From Actinokineospora enzanensis DSM 44649 (GTDB taxonomy: Bacteria; Actinomycetota; Actinomycetes; Mycobacteriales; Pseudonocardiaceae): DNA of 64,000 nucleotides. Location of the stretch: contig NZ_KB894422.1 of the NCBI RefSeq assembly GCF_000374445.1, forward strand, positions 62,001 through 126,000, given 5' to 3'. This document shows positions 34,675-41,848 of the stretch, piece after piece. The notes below the pieces were generated by a model. That model was not told where the DNA came from. It worked only from the letters and a program-made list of their open reading frames with translations, and did not search any database. The translations under genes were made by a program, and so were the position numbers. The stretch's first letter is position 1; each line of letters begins with the position of its first letter.

Positions 34675-35993
34675 CGGCCGACCACGACCCTGTCCCCCTT
34701 GGACAGTCCAGCCGCCACCGGGCGCACCTCGACGAACCCGCCACCGGACACACCCGGCATGACGACCACCCGGCTCTCCCGACCCTCGCTGATCACCACG
34801 ACCTCCGCCTGCCCGTCCGCCCGCGCGGTCACCGCGGCCAGCGGTACGACCAACACCTCCCCCGCGGTGCTCGCGGCCACGACCGTTACCCGGACGTCCT
34901 GGCCTACCAACGTATCCGGGAGCGGCTGATCCGGGTGGACAAAAGCCTCCACCGTCGGGCTCGGCGCCGCTTCCCCCTCGGCGGGTGCGGCAGCGGGACC
35001 GATCGAGGTGACCCGGCCTGCGGCGGACACCGCCGTGACCTCGGAGTCCAACCGCGCCTGCATACCCACCCGAACCTGTTGCGCCTGCTGGGGATTGAGC
35101 GTTGCCCGCACGCTGAGCGCACCCGAGGACAAGGAGAGGAAGTCCCCGGTCACGTCCGCACCAACGGCCGCTTTCACCTGCTGCACCCGAGCGGGCAGGT
35201 CGGGAACGAACGCGACCTCACCCACCGGCACGACCGCACCTGTGCGCGCAACGAGGTCGTCATAGTCCGCCGTCGCATCGACCAACCGCTGCTGCGCGGC
35301 GGCCCGCTCCGGCTCCGCCGCGGTCGACACGGCCTGCCGCGCATCCCGCACCGCGCGCTCAGCCTGGAGCAGCTGCCGATCGTCGTCGGTACCAGTGTTC
35401 CGGGTCTGGTAGCCGCGCCCCTGATAGAGCTGCTTGACCGCGGCCTTGGTCCCGGACCCGTACTTCCCGGCCCGGTCCTTCCCGGTGCCGAAACCGAGCG
35501 CCCGCAGCGCCTCCTGCAACTGCGCCACGTCCGCCCCCTCCGCCCCGGGCACCAGGTCCCGGTACGCCGGACTCGCCCCCGGCAACGCGATGATCGGCCG
35601 CCCCGCGATCTCCGCGACGACCGCCCCAGCGGATACGGAATCACCGACGGCCAGCGGCAAACGGGTGACGACCGGCCGCGCACCGGAGTCACCGGCCCTG
35701 GGTGCGGTCAACCGCACGAGCCGCTCCGGCCCGACATTCCCACGCAACAACACGGTCGCACTGAGCACCCGCTGCTCGACCAAAGCGGTGACCGGCCCCG
35801 CCGCGGGCGGCCGCGCGTCAGCCGCCAGCTGCGCGGGCGAACGCACGAAGGACGCGGCCACCAATGCCCCGGCCCCGAACACGACCGACAGCACTACCAC
35901 CGCGAACAATGCCCGCGTGCGCTTTCGCGCCAACACCCCCGTGCGCACCGAGTGGCCTCCGTCACGCCATTCCGATCGGAGAATTCCGGCCAT
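34671..35993 (-). CDS. HlyD/MacA-like adaptor with peptidoglycan-binding domain
   Basis: 440 residues from ATG 35993, six bases behind GGGGAG (the reading frame runs further upstream but with antisense-like composition). One N-terminal membrane anchor (ALFAVVVLSVVFGAGALVAASF, about 27-48), a split biotinyl-lipoyl-like part, a peptidoglycan-binding domain 1 (GAEGADVAQLQEALRALGFG to KYGSGTKAAVKQLY), a coiled coil (LLQAERAVRDARQAV to RLVDATADYDDL) and beta-barrel domains. It links the ABC permease to the cell wall. First gene of the three-gene exporter operon. Divergent from the I36 inhibitor at 36084, with about 90 bases between. Confidence 0.9.
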   Translation of the reverse strand: MAGILRSEWRDGGHSVRTGVLARKRTRALFAVVVLSVVFGAGALVAASFVRSPAQLAADARPPAAGPVTALVEQRVLSATVLLRGNVGPERLVRLTAPRAGDSGARPVVTRLPLAVGDSVSAGAVVAEIAGRPIIALPGASPAYRDLVPGAEGADVAQLQEALRALGFGTGKDRAGKYGSGTKAAVKQLYQGRGYQTRNTGTDDDRQLLQAERAVRDARQAVSTAAEPERAAAQQRLVDATADYDDLVARTGAVVPVGEVAFVPDLPARVQQVKAAVGADVTGDFLSLSSGALSVRATLNPQQAQQVRVGMQARLDSEVTAVSAAGRVTSIGPAAAPAEGEAAPSPTVEAFVHPDQPLPDTLVGQDVRVTVVAASTAGEVLVVPLAAVTARADGQAEVVVISEGRESRVVVMPGVSGGGFVEVRPVAAGLSKGDRVVVGR

Positions 35994-36083
35994 CCCCCGC
36001 TCCCCACCGCAGTAGCATAGCGACCCGCTGCGATCTTCCGCAGCTGCTGGGGAAATACTCGACTGGTAGGGGGATTTGTTTCC

Positions 36084-36503
36084 ATGCGCGCGAAATCGAC
36101 CAGACGCAGGCTGGGCCAAGCGGCCCTGGTGCTGGCCGCCGTGACGACGGCATCGATCATCACGGTCCCACCTGCGTTCGCCGACGCGTCCTGCGACCGC
36201 GGCGAGTACTGCATCTACGAGGACGCCGGGTTCACCGGGGACGTGTACACGACCGCGGGCTACCTGGCCAACTACGGCAACATCCGGATGACCACCTCCG
36301 ACTGGCACGGCATCGGCGCGCTCCTGAACAACAGCACGTCGAGCTGGATCAACAACGGCTACACCGGGGCGTACTCCCGGGTCCGGGTCTACCGTGAACC
36401 CAACAACGTCGGCGAGATGTGGAGCGGCGTGCCCGGCCAGACCTCGTCCTACGTGGGCAACGGCAACAACGACGACGCATCCTCGCACAGGTGGACCAAC
36501 TGA
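36084..36503 (+). CDS. Secreted peptidase inhibitor, family I36-like
   Basis: 139 residues, start fixed by GGGGGA nine bases upstream. Signal peptide 1-34 (LGQAALVLAAVTTASIITVPPAFA). The mature domain ASCDRGEYCIYEDAGFTGDVYTTAG has the crystallin-like start and paired Cys of the Streptomyces metalloproteinase inhibitor family (I36). Such proteins block extracellular metalloproteases. The neighbouring secreted peptidases in this window are mostly serine or M28 types, so its target is not obvious. A compact hairpin terminator follows at 36527-36553. Confidence 0.85.
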   Translation: MRAKSTRRRLGQAALVLAAVTTASIITVPPAFADASCDRGEYCIYEDAGFTGDVYTTAGYLANYGNIRMTTSDWHGIGALLNNSTSSWINNGYTGAYSRVRVYREPNNVGEMWSGVPGQTSSYVGNGNNDDASSHRWTN

Positions 36504-36526
36504 CGTCCCTGTCCCAGTCGATCGTG

Positions 36527-36553
36527 GTGGCGCCGCCGGGAGGCGGCGCCACC
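36527..36553 (+). terminator. Hairpin terminator with 3-nt loop
   Basis: GGTGGCGCCGCC and GGCGGCGCCACC pair perfectly over 12 bp around a GGA loop, between the I36 gene and the next lipoprotein gene. Confidence 0.85.
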
Positions 36554-36570
36554 CGCCCTTGGAGAACTCA

Positions 36571-37458
36571 GTGACGAACAGGTCGACTGTCGGTGCCGTG
36601 CTGGTATCGGTCCTGCTGGTGAGCGGCTGCGCCGGGGGTGACGAGCCCGAGGGCGAGCCGACGCTCGGCACAATCCTCGTGGTGACCTCGGGGTCCGGCA
36701 TCACGCTCCCCCTGGACTCCTACCGCGAGACACCGACTCAACTGGCCACAGTGGACAGTGCGCGCGACATCCTGGTACGCGACTGCATGGCGGGCTTCGG
36801 TTTCGACTGGCCCACCTTCCGGCACGAACCCGACCCAGATCTCGGCAGGCGGTACGGGATCATCGACCGTACCGAGGTGTCCCAGTACGGCTACCGGGTC
36901 CCGCCCGAGCTGCAAGGCGGCACGAACGCCCCCGCGCCCGGACTGAACGAGACCGCCGCCTCCCGGGCAGTCCTCTATGGACAGGGCCAGGCCGCGGGCA
37001 AGCCGGTCCCCGAGGGCGGCTGCGCGGCCGAGGCGGACCGGCAGCTGGGCTACCAGGTCAAGGTCCTCAAGGACGGGTACCGCGAGGTGCGTGACTTCGT
37101 GGGCGAGCTCGATCAGGAGGGGAGCGCGCAACACTACGCCGACTCCCGGGTGGCCGAAGCGAACGCGCGTTGGAGTGAGTGCATGAAGCAGGCCGGGTAC
37201 GAGTACCGCACCTGGCGCGACGCCAACAACGACGAGCGGTTCTCCCAGGGCGCGGTGGCGGGGCCGGAGGAGCTGAAGGTCGCGACCGCCGATGTCGACT
37301 GCAAGACGCGCACCAACCTGCCCGGGGTCAGCCTCGCGGTCGAGACCGCCTACCAGAACCGGCTGATCGAGAAGAACGCGGAAGCGCTGGCGGACGTCAA
37401 GCGGCGTCTGGACGACCGCGTGCGCCACGCCACCGAGCTGGTATCCGGCGGGCATTGA
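36571..37458 (+). CDS. Lipoprotein of unknown function
   Basis: 295 residues from a GTG at 36571 behind GGAGAA. Lipobox LVSGC within the first 25 residues, followed by a short acidic linker (AGGDEPEGEP). The mature protein is soluble, charged and contains Cys in pairs (DCMAGFG, GGCAAEADR, ECMKQAGY, VDCKTRT), a pattern frequent in actinobacterial cell-surface lipoproteins with helical bundles. No family name can be given. It ends two bases before a strong bidirectional terminator and is convergent with the EF-G-like gene. Confidence 0.85.
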   Translation: MTNRSTVGAVLVSVLLVSGCAGGDEPEGEPTLGTILVVTSGSGITLPLDSYRETPTQLATVDSARDILVRDCMAGFGFDWPTFRHEPDPDLGRRYGIIDRTEVSQYGYRVPPELQGGTNAPAPGLNETAASRAVLYGQGQAAGKPVPEGGCAAEADRQLGYQVKVLKDGYREVRDFVGELDQEGSAQHYADSRVAEANARWSECMKQAGYEYRTWRDANNDERFSQGAVAGPEELKVATADVDCKTRTNLPGVSLAVETAYQNRLIEKNAEALADVKRRLDDRVRHATELVSGGH

Positions 37459-37459
37459 C

Positions 37460-37493
37460 GGTTGGCCCCGCCCGAATACGGGCGGGGCCAACC
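37460..37493. terminator. Bidirectional terminator between lipoprotein and EF-G-like genes
   Basis: A perfect 15-bp stem (37460-37474 with 37479-37493) around an AATA loop, filling the gap of 40 bases between two convergent stop codons. Confidence 0.9.
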
Positions 37494-37498
37494 TCGGA

Positions 37499-39529
37499 CT
37501 AACCGGCCGTGACGGTGGCCGGGGCCGGGGCGTAACCGGCCGGGCGGGTGGTGAAGGTGCCGCGGCCCTGGGTCCGGCTGCGCAGGCGGTTCGCGTAGCC
37601 GAACAGTTCCGCCAGGGGCACGGTCGCCGTGACGACCGCCGTCGCGGCGCGGACCACCGACGCGGCGACCTTGCCGCGGCGGGCGGCGACGTCGCCCAGG
37701 ACGGTGCCCAGGGCGTCGTCCGGGACCGTCACGACGATCTCGACCACCGGTTCCAGCAGCTGCATCGTGCTGCCCCGCAGGGCCTCGCGCAGACCGAACC
37801 GGCCCGCCGCGCGGAACGCCATCTCCGACGAGTCCTTCACATGGATCGCCCCATCCGTGAGGACGACCCGCAGGCCGGTGACCGGGTGGCCGCCAAGCGG
37901 CCCCTCGGACAACGCGTCCCGACAGCCCGCCTCGACCGCGCGGACGTACTCGCGCGGTACCGCGCCACCGACCACAGTGGACTCGAACACGAAGTCCCCG
38001 GCGCACGGTTCGACGTCCAGCACGACATGCGCGAACTGGCCCGCGCCGCCGTCCTGCTTGACGTGCCGGTAGCGCAGGCCCGCCACGCCGCGCACGACCG
38101 TCTCCCGGTAGGCCACCTGCGGCCTGCCGACGGCGATCTCCAGCCCGCGGTTGCGGCGGACCTTCTCCACCGCGACCTCCAGGTGCAGCTCGCCCAGCCC
38201 GGACAGCACCGTCTGCCCGGTCTCCGGATCGGTCCGCAGCACCAGCGACGGGTCCTCCTCGACCAGCCCGGCCAACGCGGCCGTCAGCTTGCCGCCGTCA
38301 CCGGAACGCCGGGACTCGACCGCCACCGAGACCACCGGGTCGGCCGTGACCGGAGGTTCCAGCAGCACGGGAGCCGACGGCAGGCACAGCGTCGCGCCCA
38401 CCCGGGCCGACTTCGGCCCGGCCACCGCGACGATGTCGCCAGCGACCGCGATGTCCACTTCGGAGCGCCGGTCGGCCTGCACGCGCAGGATCCGGGCGAT
38501 GCGTTCCGTACGCCGAGCGCCCACATCCCGCACCTCCTCTCCCTTGCGCAGCGTGCCCGAGTAGACCCGCAGGTACGTCAGCCGACCGGTGGCGGTCGCC
38601 TCGATCTTGAACACCAGGGCGGCGAACGGCGCGGACGGATCCGCTGAACGTTCCTGCTCCACACCGTCCACAATGCCCCGAACAGGCGGCACGTCCAAAG
38701 GCGACGGCAGGTACGCGACGACCGCGTCGAGCAAGGGTTCGATACCGCGGTTGCGATAAGCCGAACCACACAGCACGACCAGACCATCACCATTGGCCGT
38801 CAGATCCCGAAGCGCGGCCCGCAAAGTCTGCGCGGAAAGTGTCCCCTCCGCACAGAACTCGTCGAGCGCCGCCGAATGCAATTCCGACACCGCCTCGACC
38901 AACCGACTTCGACGCCGATGGGCTTCGTCGAGCAAGCCCTCCGGAACCGGTCCTTCCTGGAGAGAGTCATCCGTCCACACGAGAGCCCGGAACTCCACAA
39001 GGTCGACCACACCGGCGAACTCGTCCTCCCGCCCAATCGGCAGCTGGACGACCAACGGCACCGGGTGCAGCCGTCGCCTGATCGAGTCGACGGCGGTGTC
39101 CAGGTCGGCACCGACACGGTCGAGCTTGTTGACGAACGCGATACGCGGCACGCCGTGCCGGTCCGCCTGCCGCCACACCGACTCACTCTGCGGCTCGACC
39201 CCGGCCACCGCGTCGAACACCGCGACGGCGCCGTCGAGCACCCGCAGCGACCGCTCCACCTCATCGGCGAAGTCGACGTGCCCAGGCGTGTCGATGAGGT
39301 TGACGCGGTGCCCGTCCCAGGCACAGCTCACGGCCGCGGCGAAGATCGTGATCCCGCGGTCGCGCTCCTGGGAGTCGAAGTCGGTGACGGTGGTGCCGTC
39401 GTGGACCTCGCCGCGCTTGTAGGTGGTACCGGTGACATAGAGAACGCGTTCGGTGACAGTGGTCTTCCCCGCGTCGACGTGGGCGAGAATGCCCAGGTTG
39501 CGTACGACGGCGAGCGAGTTGGCACGCAT
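37499..39529 (-). CDS. EF-G paralogue (translational GTPase)
   Basis: 676 residues from the ATG at 39529, preceded by AAAGG with a seven-base spacer. All GTPase motifs are present: G1 AHVDAGKTT (17-25), G2 RGITI, G3 DTPGHVDF, G4 NKLD, and EVERSLRVLDGAVAVFDAVAGVEPQSE as in EF-G. Domain IV keeps DGAIHVKDSSEMAF, the EF-G signature; the protein is closer to EF-G than to Tet(M). It lacks ribosomal operon neighbours, so it is a secondary EF-G, of a type linked in other bacteria to stress translation or ribosome protection. The upstream region holds a short leader ORF and complementary sequences that look like an attenuator. Confidence 0.93.
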   Translation of the reverse strand: MRANSLAVVRNLGILAHVDAGKTTVTERVLYVTGTTYKRGEVHDGTTVTDFDSQERDRGITIFAAAVSCAWDGHRVNLIDTPGHVDFADEVERSLRVLDGAVAVFDAVAGVEPQSESVWRQADRHGVPRIAFVNKLDRVGADLDTAVDSIRRRLHPVPLVVQLPIGREDEFAGVVDLVEFRALVWTDDSLQEGPVPEGLLDEAHRRRSRLVEAVSELHSAALDEFCAEGTLSAQTLRAALRDLTANGDGLVVLCGSAYRNRGIEPLLDAVVAYLPSPLDVPPVRGIVDGVEQERSADPSAPFAALVFKIEATATGRLTYLRVYSGTLRKGEEVRDVGARRTERIARILRVQADRRSEVDIAVAGDIVAVAGPKSARVGATLCLPSAPVLLEPPVTADPVVSVAVESRRSGDGGKLTAALAGLVEEDPSLVLRTDPETGQTVLSGLGELHLEVAVEKVRRNRGLEIAVGRPQVAYRETVVRGVAGLRYRHVKQDGGAGQFAHVVLDVEPCAGDFVFESTVVGGAVPREYVRAVEAGCRDALSEGPLGGHPVTGLRVVLTDGAIHVKDSSEMAFRAAGRFGLREALRGSTMQLLEPVVEIVVTVPDDALGTVLGDVAARRGKVAASVVRAATAVVTATVPLAELFGYANRLRSRTQGRGTFTTRPAGYAPAPATVTAG

Positions 39530-39531
39530 GA

Positions 39532-39647
39532 CTGAACCTTTGCTGACGATCCGGACAGGCAGGCGCGATTCAGCGACGAACAACCTTCCCCAGAACGGGT
39601 TCAGGCGCGCGTCACCACGTCCGGTGCGGCCGCGCGGCAGGCACCGG
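39532..39647 (-). promoter_or_regulatory. Putative translational attenuator of the EF-G paralogue
   Basis: Read on the minus strand: the end of the leader ORF forms a hairpin (CCGGTGC at 39647-39641 with GCACCGG at 39627-39621, with a further inner stem). Seven bases after the leader stop codon lies CTGAACC (39604-39598), exactly complementary to GGTTCAG (39538-39532), which overlaps the AAAGG ribosome binding site of the EF-G gene. A ribosome paused on the leader could therefore change access to the start. Confidence 0.5.
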
Positions 39648-39707
39648 GCGCGGCCAAGACACCAGGATCACCTCGAAACGCGACGGGGAGATGACAGCAC
39701 TGCACAT
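39612..39707 (-). CDS. 31-residue leader peptide upstream of the EF-G paralogue
   Basis: An ORF of 31 codons, from ATG 39707 to TGA at 39612-39614, with an unusually strong ribosome binding site (AGGGGGGA, spacer of five). It begins MCSAVISPSRF and ends ARPHRTW. It is basic and has no similarity I recognise. Codon choice shows moderate G/C at third positions. Its place, 82 bases before the EF-G start and just before an anti-ribosome-binding-site sequence, suggests a cis-acting leader whose translation is sensed. Expression is not proven. Confidence 0.5.
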   Translation of the reverse strand: MCSAVISPSRFEVILVSWPRPVPAARPHRTW

Positions 39708-39807
39708 GGCCGTCCCCCCTCACTCGTCACGTCGGTTCGTGGGGAAGGGTAATGCACCCCTCCCCACATCGGGAAGTGACTTTGGACGCCCCGGGGTCAG
39801 GCCCCCG

Positions 39808-40713
39808 TCAGCGGTAGTCCCCCGCGTTCACCCGCATGATCTTCTGCGGCGGCGGGAACCGGCGTTCCGGCCGAGGCTCCATGGCGGGCAACGCGGGCGC
39901 CACGGCCCGGAACACCTTCTCGACCTCCGGCATCCCGTACTCGTCATAGGTCCCGGTCGCCCGCAGCCAATACCCGCCATCCGGCAGCCGGTCGACCTCC
40001 AGAAAGGCACCGGTTTCCCGCAGCACCTCGGCCCCGCCGAGCCTGTCGCCGATTTCCCGGGGCAGCACGGTGATCCACCCGTACCCGCGCAGCACCTCGC
40101 GCACCTCACGAAGAGTCTCGCGGTGGTCGAGCAGGAACTCCTCCTCGAACTCCGTCCTGTGCAAAGTGGAGTGCGAACACTCCAGGAACACCGGGGTGTG
40201 TTCCTCCGCCCACCCGCGCATGAACTCGACCACGGCACCATTCGCGTCGACCTCGCGGAAGGTCTCCTCGTGGACCACGCTCTGCAGGAGCAGCCAACCA
40301 CCGCCCCCATCGGCCTCATGGATCTCCTGATCCACGTGGACCGACGGCGCGCGCATGCTCATCCGGCCCTTCTCATCGAGGTAGTCGACGATGAACCGAG
40401 CGGCGTGCGGCGCGGTCTTCTCCGCCAGGAACTTCGCCCATTCCTTGCTCCCCACCGCCCGCCAGGTCTGCCGTTCCTTCCCATTCACCAACCGGGTGAC
40501 GAACAACCTGCCGAACGCCGTCCCCGGCTCCCCGCACGGCAAGCTGCTCTTGCGCAACGGCGCGGAGTCACGAACCTCCACACCGAGCACGCTCTCCCGA
40601 AACTCGGCACCCAACGTGCGGAGACTGCCATCGAACCAGCCATGAACCGCGGCCGCCTCCGCCGCCCCGTCACCAGTCCGCTCGACCACACACTTCACCG
40701 CGACCAGTCTCAC
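39808..40713 (-). CDS. Candidate immunity protein of the RHS-2 system (paralogue B)
   Basis: 301 residues from a GTG at 40713 with GGAG five bases upstream. It is a clear paralogue of the 40834-41748 product along its whole length (shared VKCVVERT, WFDGSLRTLG, EVRDSAPLR, GRL-VTR-NGK-RQ, REVLRGY-WITV, EIGDRLGG, MPEVEKVFR--APALP). Soluble, no signal peptide. Position directly behind the RHS-2 toxin and tandem duplication are typical of immunity genes that diversify with their toxin. I do not know a family name; a stand-alone role is possible. Confidence 0.8.
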   Translation of the reverse strand: MRLVAVKCVVERTGDGAAEAAAVHGWFDGSLRTLGAEFRESVLGVEVRDSAPLRKSSLPCGEPGTAFGRLFVTRLVNGKERQTWRAVGSKEWAKFLAEKTAPHAARFIVDYLDEKGRMSMRAPSVHVDQEIHEADGGGGWLLLQSVVHEETFREVDANGAVVEFMRGWAEEHTPVFLECSHSTLHRTEFEEEFLLDHRETLREVREVLRGYGWITVLPREIGDRLGGAEVLRETGAFLEVDRLPDGGYWLRATGTYDEYGMPEVEKVFRAVAPALPAMEPRPERRFPPPQKIMRVNAGDYR

Positions 40714-40833
40714 GCGAACTCCAACCGACCGAGGACGCCACTCAGGACACGACTCGCCCTTCCCCACGCGGACCGACGGCGCGCCTGCCCAGAGCACGTC
40801 CTCTACCGGGCCACCGTCGCCACGGGCCTACCC

Positions 40834-41748
40834 TCAGCGGTAGTTCGACGCGTCCTCACGGAAGATCTTGCGTGGCGGTTCGGTCCAATCCAGCGGGCCA
40901 GGCCCGCCCCGGGGCAGAGCGGGCGCCAGCACCCGGAACACCTTCTCCACCTCGGGCATCTGATACCCGTCGTAGGTCTCGGTCGCCCGCAGCCAATAGA
41001 CCCCGTTGCGGAGCCGGGCGACCTCCACGAAGGCACCCGAGGCACGCAGCGCCTCGACCCCGCCCAACCGGTCCCCGATCTCCTGGGACACGACCGTGAT
41101 CCACGAATAGCCGCGCAGCACCTCGCGGGCCTGCCCGAGCGACAACCGGTAGTCCCGCAGGAACTGGTGTTCGAACCCGGTCCGGTGCCCGACCGCGTAG
41201 GAGATCTCGGCGTACACCGGGGCGTGCTTCTCGGCGAACTCGCGGAGGAAACCCACCACCGCACCGTCCACATCCGCCTCGGCGAAGGTCTCCTCCAGGA
41301 CCATGGACTCCAGCAGGACCCAGTCCTCCCGACCCGAACCCGGCTCGGACGGCTGCGTCTCCAGGTCGACGTGGACGAAGGGGCCACCCCGGTCGAACCG
41401 GCCGTCGTCACCCAGGTTGTCCACGACGAACAGCGCGGCATGCGGCACGGACTTCTCGGCGAGGAACTTCCGCCATTCCTTGCCGCCCACGGCCCGCCTG
41501 CTCTGCCGGGCCTTGCCGTTCGCCATCCGGGTGACGTAGAGCCGCCCGTACGGGGTGCCGGGCGGCCCGCACGGCGTGCGGTTGTCCCGCAGCGGAGCGG
41601 AGTCCCGGACCTCGACGGCGAGCAGCTCGTCGCGGAACCCGGCACCCAGCGTGCGCAGGCTGCCGTCGAACCAGTCCCGCGCCGCAGCCGCAGCCGCTGC
41701 CTCGTCGGCGGTCCGCTCGACCACGCACTTCACCGCGAACTTGCCCAT
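40834..41748 (-). CDS. Candidate immunity protein of the RHS-2 system (paralogue A)
   Basis: 304 residues; ATG 41748 lies six bases behind GGAGGG. It is the first gene after the RHS-2 toxin and a paralogue of 39808-40713. Composition is acidic with mixed alpha/beta character; the conserved block MPEVEKVFRVLAPALP and the C-terminal DASNYR/NAGDYR end are common to both copies. The paralogues differ most in the middle third, where specificity might reside. A 15-bp hairpin sits between it and the toxin stop, so its level may be set apart from that of the toxin. Confidence 0.82.
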   Translation of the reverse strand: MGKFAVKCVVERTADEAAAAAAARDWFDGSLRTLGAGFRDELLAVEVRDSAPLRDNRTPCGPPGTPYGRLYVTRMANGKARQSRRAVGGKEWRKFLAEKSVPHAALFVVDNLGDDGRFDRGGPFVHVDLETQPSEPGSGREDWVLLESMVLEETFAEADVDGAVVGFLREFAEKHAPVYAEISYAVGHRTGFEHQFLRDYRLSLGQAREVLRGYSWITVVSQEIGDRLGGVEALRASGAFVEVARLRNGVYWLRATETYDGYQMPEVEKVFRVLAPALPRGGPGPLDWTEPPRKIFREDASNYR

Positions 41749-41789
41749 CCGAGACCCTCCGTCCGATCGACCGTCATTTGTGGTGCGCC

Positions 41790-41839
41790 CCAGGACGTCG
41801 GCCGCGTCTCGACCCGCCGATACACGGCCGACGTCCTGG
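41790..41839 (-). repeat. Long hairpin between the RHS-2 toxin and its candidate immunity gene
   Basis: CCAGGACGTCGGCCG (41790-41804) and its exact complement (41825-41839) form a 15-bp stem with a 20-nt loop; GTGGTG/CACCAC at 41780-41785 and 41844-41849 can extend the structure. It begins 10 bases after the RHS-2 stop and could be a partial terminator or an RNA-processing/stability element. Confidence 0.7.
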
Positions 41840-41848
41840 ATCACACCA

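Noticed and set aside
37499-39529. Tet(M)-type tetracycline resistance gene
   Set aside because: The GTPase and domain IV wording (EVERSLRVLDGAVAVFDAVAGVEPQSE, DGAIHVKDSSEMAF) is that of EF-G, not of Tet(M)/Otr(A); a protective role remains open.
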